Assembly: GCA_900550175.1 (NCBI GenBank)
Contig: URQX01000044.1
Location: forward strand, 1-11,192
From: an uncultured Veillonella sp.
GTDB taxonomy: Bacteria > Bacillota > Negativicutes > Veillonellales > Veillonellaceae
DNA length: 11,192 nt
Reading direction: 5' to 3'
Shown one piece after another: positions 1-8,454 of this stretch. The translations under genes were made by a program, and so were the position numbers. The first letter of the stretch is position 1. Each line of letters begins with the position of its first letter. Below the pieces are notes generated by a model that searched no databases, was not told the origin of the DNA, and saw nothing but the letters and a program-made list of their open reading frames with translations.

Positions 1-782
1 GCGGATTCGATGCTGTATTCTGCATGGGCGGTGACGGCACCGTAAATGAAACCGTAAACGGTATTGCCCAAGGGGGCTTCAAATCTACCTTTGGTTTTAT
101 ACCAGTAGGTACAGTAAACGATATGTCTCGTGCTCTTGGCATTCACCAAAATCCAATTCAAGCAATCAAACGCATTGATATTAATCAAACTCGTACCATT
201 GATATCGGTCGTTGCAATGATAAATATTTCTGCAACAATATCGCAGCCGGTGTTATTCCAAAGGTAATCGAAGAGGTGACACCGAAGGAAAAAAGCATTT
301 TAGGCCCACTCGCCTACTTCTTGCGCGCAGGCCAAGCTTTGTTCACAACGAAGGACTACACATACCGCATCAAAACAGAGAACGATGATTTCATCTGTAA
401 ATCCCCACTCGTGTTAGCATTGCTTACCAATGTAGTCTCTAGCTTTGAACGCTTTATGCCAGAAGCCTCTGTAGACGATGGTTATATGCGTATCATCATT
501 TTCAAAGAATACTTCATTCTCGACATTCTCAGCGTACTACCGCTCATCATTAGTGGCGCCATCTATAACTCCCGTTATACAACAACGCTAACCGTAAAAA
601 AAGCACATATTGAACTATTATCTAATATCGGTGACTTACCTACTAATATGGACGGCGATCAAGGTCCATCCATGCCGGTAGATCTCGAAGTATTGCCGCG
701 TGTACTAAAAGTATTCGCACCAGCAAAACACAAAAAGAAAAAGGCTTTGAATTTGCCTAAATTGCCGCATATCGACTTATAA
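1..782 (+). CDS. Diacylglycerol/lipid kinase (YegS/DgkB family), 5'-truncated by the window edge
   Basis: The reading frame is open from base 3 (GFDAVFC...) and ends at TAA 780-782, giving 259 visible residues. Family members are usually about 300 aa, so roughly 40 N-terminal residues lie outside the window. The ATG at 24 is not the start: it is the residue just before the GGDGT nucleotide-binding motif, which belongs to the interior of the catalytic domain. Other family marks are NETVNG after GGDGT, PVGTVNDMSRALGI (the usual GTxNDxAR segment), a central LGPLAYFLRAG segment, and the C-terminal NMDGDQG at 645-665, the position of the family's NxDGE catalytic loop. The family phosphorylates diacylglycerol or related lipids with ATP at the inner membrane face; the true substrate cannot be read from sequence. 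The glutamate of DGE is aspartate here. The tail is very basic (KHKKKK). A strong terminator follows, so this is the last gene of its transcript. Confidence 0.9.
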   Translation, partial: GFDAVFCMGGDGTVNETVNGIAQGGFKSTFGFIPVGTVNDMSRALGIHQNPIQAIKRIDINQTRTIDIGRCNDKYFCNNIAAGVIPKVIEEVTPKEKSILGPLAYFLRAGQALFTTKDYTYRIKTENDDFICKSPLVLALLTNVVSSFERFMPEASVDDGYMRIIIFKEYFILDILSVLPLIISGAIYNSRYTTTLTVKKAHIELLSNIGDLPTNMDGDQGPSMPVDLEVLPRVLKVFAPAKHKKKKALNLPKLPHIDL

Positions 783-827
783 CATACTTACAATATGTAG
801 TATATACAATAATTAGACAGTTAATGC

Positions 828-860
828 AAAAGCTCTCTATCCGTGGATAGAGAGCTTTTT
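828..860. terminator. Bidirectional intrinsic terminator between the lipid kinase gene and addA
   Basis: AAAAGCTCTCTATC (828-841) pairs perfectly with GATAGAGAGCTTTT (846-859) around a four-base CGTG loop. Five Ts (856-860) follow on the + strand and four Ts on the - strand, so the hairpin can end transcripts from both convergent genes. It lies between the stop at 782 and the addA stop at 868-870. Confidence 0.9.
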
Positions 861-867
861 ATATTAA

Positions 868-3800
868 TTAATCTACAATGATTGCATCATGCAAACGGAA
901 GCTATAAATATAACAAGCTTTTACCGGCATTCCTGTCAATCGCTGCAAGGCCTCTTTATAGAGGTCCATTTGGATTTTATAGCGTTTGATGAGGTCTTCT
1001 CCAGATTTAACACGGTCCGTCTTGTAATCTACGAGAACCCATTCGCCGTCCTCTTCAAAGGCAGTATCTATAATACCTTGAAGGAATAGATTTTCGCCAT
1101 CCTCTACGGTGTCATATACGCGTTTTCCTTCAAAGAGCATACTAAACGGCAATTCTCGTTCGATACGCTTAGCGTTGATGAGACGTTTCCCAAGATTAGA
1201 ACTAAAAAATTTATATAAACTTATATCGCTTAATAAATTTCGTTCTTCCTCTGTGAAAGTCCCTTTTGTCACTAATGCATCTAGCTCTTTCGTTAAAGAA
1301 GCTTGAGTATACTTCGCAAGAGGAAGCCATTGCATAGCCTCATGCATCAAGGTGCCCCATTGAGCCCCCGTCAATACATCCTCTTCAGACTGCAGCGCTT
1401 GCGGCTTGCGACCGAATACAGAATTAGCTAAATCATCAGCAGAAACTGTATCAGCTCGTTTAGCACCTGTATTTACCGTTGCAATCGGTTCATTGAGGCT
1501 ATCGATAGTCCCTGCCTCTAGTTCTCGTTCTTGGAAGCGTCGTTTTAATTCACTAACGGAAATTTTAGCAGTCCGTCGTGTGGCATCACTGTACGGATAA
1601 GTATAGTTAAAGCGGTCTACTATTTCCTGAGGTAATTCTACAGAATTAACAGCCTTTAACGCACGCACCTTGTTGATGGTGGTTTCGTCGATATCTGCTT
1701 TGTAGTCTAGATCACCATAGAGGGAACCATCGTGAATTTCAACCTTTATGCGGCACTTCTTATCTGGTAAATCAAAATAGGTAGGACCTTCATACTCTAT
1801 GGCTACACGCAATGGATTGCCACCGTCCAAATGACGAGCAAAGCCCATAATAAGCCAGTCTAAGTATGTATTAGCTTGGGTGATAATATCCGTCGGCAAT
1901 TGTTGACCTTCTACGGAGGCAGCATTTTTAATGAGTTCACCTAATGTACTCAACCCACCGCTAGACTTTTTGAATCCTTTTACAAAGCCTGTCATAAATA
2001 ATTTATCTCGCGCCCGTGTTAAGGCTACATAGAGAATACGCTGTTCCTCGGCCTTGAGAGCTGCCTCTTTTACGTCTTTTACATAGAACCATGGCATAGT
2101 CGGGAAGGATACCCGAATGTCTGGGAAGTAGCCCTTAAGACCAAGCCCTGCGTTCTTATCGATGAGGAGCTCAGAACGAAGGTCCATCATATTGAATTTC
2201 TTTTGCATCCCAGATAGGAATACAACAGGGAACTCAAGGCCCTTACTCTTGTGGATAGTCATAAGACGCACTACATTGTCCGCTTCACTTACTACATTGG
2301 CAAGAGGCATATCTTGATTACTATCGCGCAAGCTTTCAACAAAGCGCAAGAATCTAAAGAGACCGCGGAATCCAGAGGCCTCATACCCTTTAGCACGGTC
2401 ATATAAGGCAAGCACATTTGCTCGACGCACAAGGCCATTCGGCATAGCCCCTACATAGTTTACGTAATCTTGGGATTCGTAAATATCCCACAATAAATCG
2501 GTCACACCGTGACGACGCGACAAGGTACGCCAACGCTCCATATATCCAATAAAGGATAATAAGCGCTCATCTTGTGTCTCTTCTGCATAAGTAGGCATGA
2601 GAGACCACAAAGAACCCTCACCAGACAGGCGCAACGCACCTAGTTCATTTGCATCAAGTCCAACTAATCCCGAGTGCAATACCGCCGCCATCGGCAGGTC
2701 TTGTTCAGGATTATCTATGATGGATAACAACGCTAACAAGAGTTGAATTTCTTGTGCTTCAAAGTAACCATCCCGTTCATTTACCACCGCAGGGATTCCT
2801 GCTTGGCGCATGGCCTCTACGGCACGGGTACCCCAACCGGCCAAAGATCTGCGCAAAATAGCAAAGTCACGCCACTCAATTTGACGGAATGTACCATCTG
2901 GATTTTGCACTTTTTTCTTGGCACCGTGAATTTCCTTGATCTTTTGAATAATGAAATCTAGCTCGCGCTCGTTATTCTCAGGGTCATCCCCTTCATCTTC
3001 ATCGCTTTCACTAGCACTGAGGGTATCCTTGCTCACATCTAAAAGCTGCAATTCTACGTCGCCTCCAACCCAAGCTTCAGGCGCATCCTCTACGATACGG
3101 CCAGGAATGAGGGATTCAGCCTCAGTATAATTGAGCTCTGCTGCCTCTTCTGTCATAATTTGATAGAATAAGAAATTTGTAGCAGTCAAAATATTTTCGT
3201 GAGATCGGAAGTTCTTCGCTAGGTCGATACGACGTTCTACCGCATCAGTACCGCCATAGGTGTTATATTTCTCCATAAATAGAGAACTGTCAGCCATACG
3301 GAAGCTATAAATAGCCTGCTTCACATCACCCACGTAGAACCGATTATCGATGCGAGAAATCAAGTTAATAATCGTCTCTTGCACGCCGTTTGTATCTTGG
3401 TATTCGTCGACCATGATTTCTTTGAAAGTATCTTGTAGCTCCTTTGCCACCTCAGACGGTTGAGGATCATCCTCTGTACCAGGTTCAACAAGAAGGGCTA
3501 AACATAAATGCTCCAAATCACTAAAGTCCATGATACCTTGCTCTTGCTTCATATCCCGATAGGCTTGGTGGAACGCAATGGTGAGCTCTACTAAACCTTC
3601 AATGATGGGATATTGAGCCTTAAACTGTTCTTGTAAGGTAGATTCAGGCACGGTAAACACAGCCGCTTGCATTCCTTTGAGGTCTTCCTTATTTTGTGAA
3701 CCTAAAGATTTAAACTCTGCTACCAATATAGGGTCAAAGGCTTGCGCCTCTTTTGAACCCATACGGAACTGATCTTTAATAAAGGTATCTATATGCTTAC

Positions 3801-4647
3801 AAGCATCACCCATATCATCCCAAGACTGAGCACCTGAAAGCATGCCTAATGCGGCTAATTGGTTATCGTATATCTTTTGCCATTTGTGAGGACCTACTGG
3901 ATCGAGCAGGATTTGTTCCATCCGTTCTAATCGTTCACGAATACGGTCGATAACAGCTATATGTTTATCCCACATATATTGGCCCCATAGCGTATCACTA
4001 GGTTTTATAGTCATAGCCTCTTTATAAGGCTCTAAGGCTTTGCGTAACCAACCATCAGGATTAGCAAGGGACATAGCGTAGTTATATAGAGACATAATCT
4101 TCGCTGTTAAGCCCGCATCAGATTTATCATCACTGAAGAAGTCTGCCAACTCATAAATATTATAAAGACCCTCTTCATAGGATTTAGTCAATAAATCGGC
4201 TAACACCTCTTGTTGTAGCAATGTCATCTCCGCTTCGTTGCCGATGCGAGCCGTCGGGTTAATATCGAGCTTATAGAAATAAGAACGAATTACCCATTGG
4301 CAGAAGGAGTGCAATGTAGAAATATGAGCAGACGGCAAGAGATTGAGCTGTCGTTCAAGACGTTCTTGCATAGCCACATCATCAGTAGACTCCATTGCTT
4401 TTGCCAAGGCAAGCCCAATACGAGCACTCATCTCTTGAGCGGCCGCCTTTGTAAAGGTTACAACCATGAGCTCTTGTACGGATAAGGGATTATCCATATC
4501 TTTAAGACGCGTAATAATACGCTCTACAAGAACAGCTGTTTTACCTGCCCCCGCAGCAGCTGCTACGAGCAAGGTTTGATTGTCTAAAGACGAATCTTTA
4601 GGCGCTATGATAGCAGATTCCTGCTCTGGCGTCCATTTAACACCCAT
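868..4647 (-). CDS. addA: ATP-dependent helicase/nuclease AddA
   Basis: AddA is the 3'-to-5' SF1 (UvrD-like) helicase with a C-terminal nuclease that pairs with AddB to unwind and resect double-strand breaks for RecA loading. The protein has 1259 aa from ATG 4647, close to the family norm (about 1230). Visible motifs (ATG numbering): Q motif WTPEQ 5-9; Walker A GAGKT 33-37; Ia TFTKAAAQEM 64-73; Walker B VDEYQD 413-418; III GDVKQAIYSFR 440-450; IV LAKNFRS 476-482; V TIHKSKGLEFP 797-807; VI LYVALTRAR 872-880. The RecB-type nuclease has H1102, D1194 (GIID), D1207 and K1209 (VDYKTD), and Q1226, all intact. I chose ATG 4647 because AGGAGG lies 8 bases upstream; a GTG at 4656 is part of that same Shine-Dalgarno stretch. 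The start lies 11 bases inside addB, so the two are cotranscribed and probably translationally coupled. A very acidic insert (residues 544-562) is specific to this protein or its close relatives. Confidence 0.98.
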   Translation of the reverse strand: MGVKWTPEQESAIIAPKDSSLDNQTLLVAAAAGAGKTAVLVERIITRLKDMDNPLSVQELMVVTFTKAAAQEMSARIGLALAKAMESTDDVAMQERLERQLNLLPSAHISTLHSFCQWVIRSYFYKLDINPTARIGNEAEMTLLQQEVLADLLTKSYEEGLYNIYELADFFSDDKSDAGLTAKIMSLYNYAMSLANPDGWLRKALEPYKEAMTIKPSDTLWGQYMWDKHIAVIDRIRERLERMEQILLDPVGPHKWQKIYDNQLAALGMLSGAQSWDDMGDACKHIDTFIKDQFRMGSKEAQAFDPILVAEFKSLGSQNKEDLKGMQAAVFTVPESTLQEQFKAQYPIIEGLVELTIAFHQAYRDMKQEQGIMDFSDLEHLCLALLVEPGTEDDPQPSEVAKELQDTFKEIMVDEYQDTNGVQETIINLISRIDNRFYVGDVKQAIYSFRMADSSLFMEKYNTYGGTDAVERRIDLAKNFRSHENILTATNFLFYQIMTEEAAELNYTEAESLIPGRIVEDAPEAWVGGDVELQLLDVSKDTLSASESDEDEGDDPENNERELDFIIQKIKEIHGAKKKVQNPDGTFRQIEWRDFAILRRSLAGWGTRAVEAMRQAGIPAVVNERDGYFEAQEIQLLLALLSIIDNPEQDLPMAAVLHSGLVGLDANELGALRLSGEGSLWSLMPTYAEETQDERLLSFIGYMERWRTLSRRHGVTDLLWDIYESQDYVNYVGAMPNGLVRRANVLALYDRAKGYEASGFRGLFRFLRFVESLRDSNQDMPLANVVSEADNVVRLMTIHKSKGLEFPVVFLSGMQKKFNMMDLRSELLIDKNAGLGLKGYFPDIRVSFPTMPWFYVKDVKEAALKAEEQRILYVALTRARDKLFMTGFVKGFKKSSGGLSTLGELIKNAASVEGQQLPTDIITQANTYLDWLIMGFARHLDGGNPLRVAIEYEGPTYFDLPDKKCRIKVEIHDGSLYGDLDYKADIDETTINKVRALKAVNSVELPQEIVDRFNYTYPYSDATRRTAKISVSELKRRFQERELEAGTIDSLNEPIATVNTGAKRADTVSADDLANSVFGRKPQALQSEEDVLTGAQWGTLMHEAMQWLPLAKYTQASLTKELDALVTKGTFTEEERNLLSDISLYKFFSSNLGKRLINAKRIERELPFSMLFEGKRVYDTVEDGENLFLQGIIDTAFEEDGEWVLVDYKTDRVKSGEDLIKRYKIQMDLYKEALQRLTGMPVKACYIYSFRLHDAIIVD

Positions 4648-7600
4648 GGTTTTCACCTCCTTCGTTACTATTATTTCTGTCGTTGCTGTTGTTTCCGTCG
4701 TTTAAGACCTCTTTCATCCGTTCTAATGCATCATCTTCAGATAATCCTGACAAATAGTTGTATTTATTACGACTAGAGTCAAAACGACATACCGTATGAT
4801 AATCACAGTACGTACAAGGTCTAAAGCCATTCAATTGATATGGCTTAATTGGGAATTGGCCATCCCCAATATTACGCCCTGTTTCAGCCATTACGTGATT
4901 GGTATAACGACACAACACATCAAATTCACCTGGATTCTTAACCTTGCGTAAGTCTCTACTAGAAATAGTTTGATCCTTCTTCGTCGCAATCGGCACATAC
5001 GGGCCCTGTTTTGCACCATAAGATAAGAACTTATTATCAATATGCGTCAACAACTCAATATCATCTGAGAAGTACCCACTATTTTGCCATGCATTACTTT
5101 CCTTAGCCAATGACACTGCATCTTCATAAGATATAGGTGTACCTGCAGGAATTTTGGGGTTCTTCACATAGGAATATATTACAGCCGCAGGCGACATAGA
5201 TTTACCTTCCGCTTTGCCATAAGCGGATTCTAAGGCCAATAGATAGGTCATGAGCTGCAACTTGAGACCGTAGTACACATCTTGTGCTGTTACATGTGCT
5301 CCGCCAGATTTGTAGTCAATAACCATACCGTAAGTTTGACCATCTCGGGTATATTCATCGATACGGTCAATTTGACCAATGAGGCGTAAATAACGATCTT
5401 CTCCAAGAGGAACTCGAATCGGATCCCATCCGCCTTGACGGCCAAAATCTTGCTCTAAGTATTTTGTATCAAAATCACTGCGCTTAGACCACTCTACAAG
5501 GCGGTCTACCGTCACATGTAATGTTCGTTGTACACGCTGCTCGATAGCCTTTTGGTAGGCATCACTCGTTTCCTCACCAGCCTGATTTTCTTGTAAAATC
5601 TCATCGGCTACAGAGCGACATAAATTTTGTTGCTCCTCTTCATTGAGATCACGCCATTGTTTATTATTTTCTAATAGATAATTACCTAAACGCTCTAAAT
5701 TAGCATGTAAAAATGTACCAATTTCAGGGGCCCCAAAGGAGCGTACACGACGTGGCTCCAGTTTCAAACCATATTGAGCGTAGAACTTGAAAGGACATTG
5801 TTGGTATCTCTCTAGGCGCGTTACAGAACCTGACATATAGCCTTTAGATAAGAATAATCCATTTACTAAATCCTTCGTAATGACCGGCATATCGTTATTA
5901 TCTCGAATACCACGAGACACCTCTCCTAAACGAGGGCGGTAGGTATCGCTTTCACGAGCCCAGTTATAAAGGCCCCACCACAGTGGGTTAACTTCATGTC
6001 CACTAAAGAGAGCACCCCAGCGCTCAGATAATAAAGACAAACTTTGTAAAGGTCTCCATACATACTCAGCCTCAGTATCAGGCGTAATAGAGAGCGGTAT
6101 ATCTACGGCTTTATCTACATAACCAAGTGATTCTAAGCGCTTCACCACAAGGGCTGGCTCAAGGCCTGTACCATCTTCACCAGAGCTTGCATAAGACAAG
6201 GTCAACGAATCGGATGCCCGTGTCATAGCTAGGTATAGTAGAAAATTCTCGTTGAAAGCCTTAGGCAATGCCCCTTCAGCCAAGGTAATGCCTGCATCGG
6301 CCAATTCTTGACGTTCCTTATCCTTGATAAGACCTTCATCGCCCATGCTTTGTGGGAAAACACCTTGGTTGAGGCCCATCACGAATACCTTAGGCCACCA
6401 TTGGCTATAGCCACGTTCGATGGTGGTAATCACTACATGGTCCAAGGACGGAGGAATCATGGAGTAGTTTACATCACTCAAGCCTTCTTCAAGGAGTAGC
6501 ATCATCTCATCCAAGGTCAATACTTCGTCCTTCATGACCATAGAAATTTCGTCTATGAAAGAAACAACCGCATTGTACATCTGTTCATGACTCGCTTTAG
6601 ACTCTTGATCGCCTACAGTTTCTGCATCCTTTGCCCATTCATAAAGGCGCTGTGGAACTTGCAAAGTTTCTAATAAACCATAGAGTTGCTCACCCCATTC
6701 AGAGCCCGTATGGCCTTCACTACAAGCGGCAAAGTCAAACCACGGAGACAATATATCCATAATGGTCTGTCTTGCTTGATTAACACGGGCTCTACGAGGT
6801 GAATCTGAGTGACTTTCTTCATCTTGCCCCTCATGGAATCCTCGTAAATACGGCCAGCTTTCACGTTCCCATTTATAATGATCGATACCAAACTCGAGTA
6901 CGTAGTTCTCTAATTCATCTACAGCCGCGCGAGTAAGGGGCATCAAGTCCGTTTTAAGTAAGAGGAACATGCTGTCTCGACTGTAACTATGGCGCACAAT
7001 ATCAAAGAGAGCTGTCAACAATTCGCCTAACGGGTGATTTTTCATAGGACGTTGGCGGTCGATAAAGTGTGGAATACCATAACGACCGAAGACCTTTTCT
7101 AAGGTATCTCCGTATGTTTCGGACTCGCGAAGCATAATACATATATCTCGATACCGCGCCTCTGGAGAGGATTCCACATAAGCTAAGATGCGACGAGCTA
7201 TGGCGTCGGCTTCCCGTTCTCTATTGTAGCCTCGAATGAGCGGAATCGTAGTATCAGTAGAATTTTGCTTACTAGGGCTAGTAAAGTAGTTCGACTCTAA
7301 CTCTTGAACTATTTGAGGACCTCGCTTGCCGTCAAATCCAACCCAATTAATACGAGTACCATAACGAGCCACTAAGGTATCATAAATCTCTAAAGGACGA
7401 CTGAAAAGATGTTCCCCTCGACGAGCAATATTTAACGCCTTCGGAGCCATCGGTAAGTCGATAGTGATAACCGATTCCTTCGCCAAATCAAATAAGGTAT
7501 AAATCAACTCGTAATGTGTAGGCGTAAACCAATGGAATCCATCGATAAAGACATGACTATTTTGCATCAGAGGAGATTGAGGTAAAGCCTCTACGATTTC

Positions 7601-8149
7601 CATGATAGGATCGATATCGCGCTCTCCATGACGGCTGATTTCCTCTTCATAGGCAGCCATACAAATGGCAAGTTCGCGCAGTTTCTTTTGTAATACTTTA
7701 TTTTTTACTGAATCCGCCCCACGTTCTAGGTCAGTAGGACCTACGCGGAATGCGCGAAACTCCGAAAATAGCTGTTGCAATACAGAGGAAAACTCAGGAC
7801 GTTTTGTAGCCTGTTCTAAGAGACCTAATTCTTTTTGTTTTCGTTTCATAACAAGGCGCAACAACATAGACCGGCCAAAGCTAGATAAACTTGATTGACC
7901 GGCCCCTTTAGAGCCTATGGATTGATATACTTGGTACCCCAAACGACCAAAGCCTACAACGCGAACTGTAGTAAAGCCTTTTTCAGGCATAAACTCGGCT
8001 AGCTCCCGTTCTACCCGATACGTAGCTGGTTCTGGAACGAGTAAAATTATAGGTTCCCCTGGACACTCGGCCATGACTTGCCGGATCCGTTCATATACGG
8101 CACGGGTCTTACCAGATCCTGCTCGTCCATAATAGACGCTAATATTCAT
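4637..8149 (-). CDS. addB: ATP-dependent helicase/deoxyribonuclease AddB
   Basis: AddB is the second subunit of the AddAB recombination enzyme; in the family it carries a nuclease domain with a 4Fe-4S staple and reads the Chi-type sequence. The 1170 aa match the family length (about 1166). Walker A GRAGSGKT is at 8-15. The degenerate helicase core includes TIERGYSQWWPKVFVMGLN near 576-594 and an AMTRASD motif-VI remnant at 641-647. The nuclease shows H815 (GTFLH), D928 (GQID), D945 and K947 (IDYKSG), and Q965 to Y969. The iron-sulfur cysteines are all present: C785 (QQCPF), then C1112-x2-C1115-x5-C1121 (RPCTYCDYHTVC). ATG 8149 is preceded by AGGGAGGT with a short spacer. The last 20 residues are an Asn/Ser-rich low-complexity tail containing a small tandem repeat and the addA ribosome binding site. 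Gene order addB-addA is as in Bacillus; no sbcDC follows here. Confidence 0.98.
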   Translation of the reverse strand: MNISVYYGRAGSGKTRAVYERIRQVMAECPGEPIILLVPEPATYRVERELAEFMPEKGFTTVRVVGFGRLGYQVYQSIGSKGAGQSSLSSFGRSMLLRLVMKRKQKELGLLEQATKRPEFSSVLQQLFSEFRAFRVGPTDLERGADSVKNKVLQKKLRELAICMAAYEEEISRHGERDIDPIMEIVEALPQSPLMQNSHVFIDGFHWFTPTHYELIYTLFDLAKESVITIDLPMAPKALNIARRGEHLFSRPLEIYDTLVARYGTRINWVGFDGKRGPQIVQELESNYFTSPSKQNSTDTTIPLIRGYNREREADAIARRILAYVESSPEARYRDICIMLRESETYGDTLEKVFGRYGIPHFIDRQRPMKNHPLGELLTALFDIVRHSYSRDSMFLLLKTDLMPLTRAAVDELENYVLEFGIDHYKWERESWPYLRGFHEGQDEESHSDSPRRARVNQARQTIMDILSPWFDFAACSEGHTGSEWGEQLYGLLETLQVPQRLYEWAKDAETVGDQESKASHEQMYNAVVSFIDEISMVMKDEVLTLDEMMLLLEEGLSDVNYSMIPPSLDHVVITTIERGYSQWWPKVFVMGLNQGVFPQSMGDEGLIKDKERQELADAGITLAEGALPKAFNENFLLYLAMTRASDSLTLSYASSGEDGTGLEPALVVKRLESLGYVDKAVDIPLSITPDTEAEYVWRPLQSLSLLSERWGALFSGHEVNPLWWGLYNWARESDTYRPRLGEVSRGIRDNNDMPVITKDLVNGLFLSKGYMSGSVTRLERYQQCPFKFYAQYGLKLEPRRVRSFGAPEIGTFLHANLERLGNYLLENNKQWRDLNEEEQQNLCRSVADEILQENQAGEETSDAYQKAIEQRVQRTLHVTVDRLVEWSKRSDFDTKYLEQDFGRQGGWDPIRVPLGEDRYLRLIGQIDRIDEYTRDGQTYGMVIDYKSGGAHVTAQDVYYGLKLQLMTYLLALESAYGKAEGKSMSPAAVIYSYVKNPKIPAGTPISYEDAVSLAKESNAWQNSGYFSDDIELLTHIDNKFLSYGAKQGPYVPIATKKDQTISSRDLRKVKNPGEFDVLCRYTNHVMAETGRNIGDGQFPIKPYQLNGFRPCTYCDYHTVCRFDSSRNKYNYLSGLSEDDALERMKEVLNDGNNSNDRNNSNEGGENHGC
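4654..4662 (-). promoter_or_regulatory. addA ribosome binding site inside the addB coding end
   Basis: On the - strand AAGGAGGTG (4662 to 4654) sits 8 bases before ATG 4647, counting from AGGAGG (4661-4656). It lies within the last codons of addB (residues EGG). Its final GTG is in the addA frame and could be mistaken for a start. The site therefore decides the start codon and ties addA translation to ribosomes finishing addB. Confidence 0.85.
4661..4696 (-). repeat. Imperfect 18-bp tandem duplication at the addB 3' end
   Basis: Two adjacent 18-base units encode GNNSND and RNNSNE (addB residues 1152-1163). They read GGAAACAACAGCAACGAC and AGAAATAATAGTAACGAA on the - strand. Three of the five differences are silent C/T changes, and the other two give conservative or tail-only changes (G/R and D/E). 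The second unit runs directly into the addA Shine-Dalgarno sequence. Confidence 0.7.
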
Positions 8150-8161
8150 GAGACCTCCCTA

Positions 8162-8174
8162 GTGAAACTTTCAC
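8162..8174. repeat. Perfect palindrome GTGAAAcTTTCAC beside the addB ribosome binding site
   Basis: Six-base arms flank a single C, immediately upstream (addB sense) of the AGGGAGGT ribosome binding site at 8153-8160. With a one-base centre it is a poor hairpin, so a protein operator is more likely than an RNA structure. It may also be chance in AT-rich sequence. Confidence 0.4.
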
Positions 8175-8262
8175 CATCTCAATTTATAGAATTCATAAAC
8201 TTCATCTTATCTTTAAATTTCTGCCATTAAGTATAGCGTTAATCTAAATTATTCGATATAAT

Positions 8263-8293
8263 ATATTACTATACTACTATTATATAGTAATAT
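8263..8293. repeat. Perfect 11-bp inverted repeat, candidate operator
   Basis: ATATTACTATA (8263-8273) and TATAGTAATAT (8283-8293) are exact reverse complements separated by nine bases. The dyad overlaps the TATAAT of the candidate addB promoter (8279-8284, - strand) and lies about 30 bases upstream of the distal promoter of the rightward gene. It is all A/T except one C or G per arm, so chance is not excluded. Confidence 0.5.
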
Positions 8294-8308
8294 GACATTC
8301 TGTGCCTA
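8279..8308 (-). promoter_or_regulatory. Candidate addBA promoter
   Basis: On the - strand TAGGCA (8308-8303, four of six consensus bases) is followed after 18 bases by a perfect TATAAT (8284-8279). It would give a leader of about 120 bases before addB. A TATACT at 8235-8230 without a good -35 is an alternative. The TATAAT is within the 11-bp dyad. Confidence 0.4.
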
Positions 8309-8320
8309 ATTGTCCAAAAT

Positions 8321-8350
8321 TTGACACATCAAATTATATTTGTTTATAAT
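8321..8350 (+). promoter_or_regulatory. Distal sigma-70-type promoter of the secreted-protein gene
   Basis: A consensus TTGACA (8321-8326) and a consensus TATAAT (8345-8350) are separated by 18 bases. A start near 8357 would leave a leader of about 98 bases. Confidence 0.7.
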
Positions 8351-8372
8351 TAAGAAAATATTTTATATTTTA

Positions 8373-8401
8373 TTTACATTTAGGAAAATTTCATATATAA
8401 T
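8373..8401 (+). promoter_or_regulatory. Proximal sigma-70-type promoter of the secreted-protein gene
   Basis: TTTACA (8373-8378) and TATAAT (8396-8401) are separated by the ideal 17 bases. A start near 8408 would leave a leader of about 47 bases before the ATG at 8455. Together with the distal promoter this gives tandem strong promoters. Confidence 0.75.
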
Positions 8402-8454
8402 ACACATTAGTATTTGTGTTATTTGTAAAATCATGTATTTAGGAGTGAATTATA

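Larger units (their letters stand above)
8150..8454. other. Divergent intergenic region between addB and the secreted-protein gene
   Basis: This is 305 bases with no credible gene. It is strongly AT-rich and holds two tandem promoters for the rightward gene, a weaker promoter candidate for addB, a perfect 11-bp dyad (8263-8293), a palindrome GTGAAAcTTTCAC (8162-8174), and the ribosome binding sites of both flanking genes. The reading frame open from 8340 overlaps the secreted-protein gene out of frame and has no features of a gene. Confidence 0.85.

Noticed and set aside
24..782. ATG at 24 as the start of the lipid kinase
   Set aside because: The frame is open to the window edge, and this Met directly precedes the GGDGT motif, which is internal in the family.
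889..2961. Several + strand frames of 60-75 codons inside addA
   Set aside because: All are antisense to conserved addA domains and show no gene features.
4654..4656. GTG at 4656 as the addA start
   Set aside because: It is part of the Shine-Dalgarno stretch AAGGAGGTG and has no ribosome binding site of its own; ATG 4647 has ideal spacing.
6670..6891. A 73-codon frame within addB in another - strand frame
   Set aside because: It is fully inside a conserved full-length gene and lacks its own start signals.
868..8149. The helicase/nuclease pair as a new defence system
   Set aside because: All motifs, lengths, the AddB iron-sulfur cysteines and gene order match the housekeeping AddAB recombination enzyme.
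8331..8351. AATTATA/TATAATT inverted repeat over the distal -10
   Set aside because: It is a seven-base A/T-only match in very AT-rich sequence and contains the -10 itself, so chance explains it.
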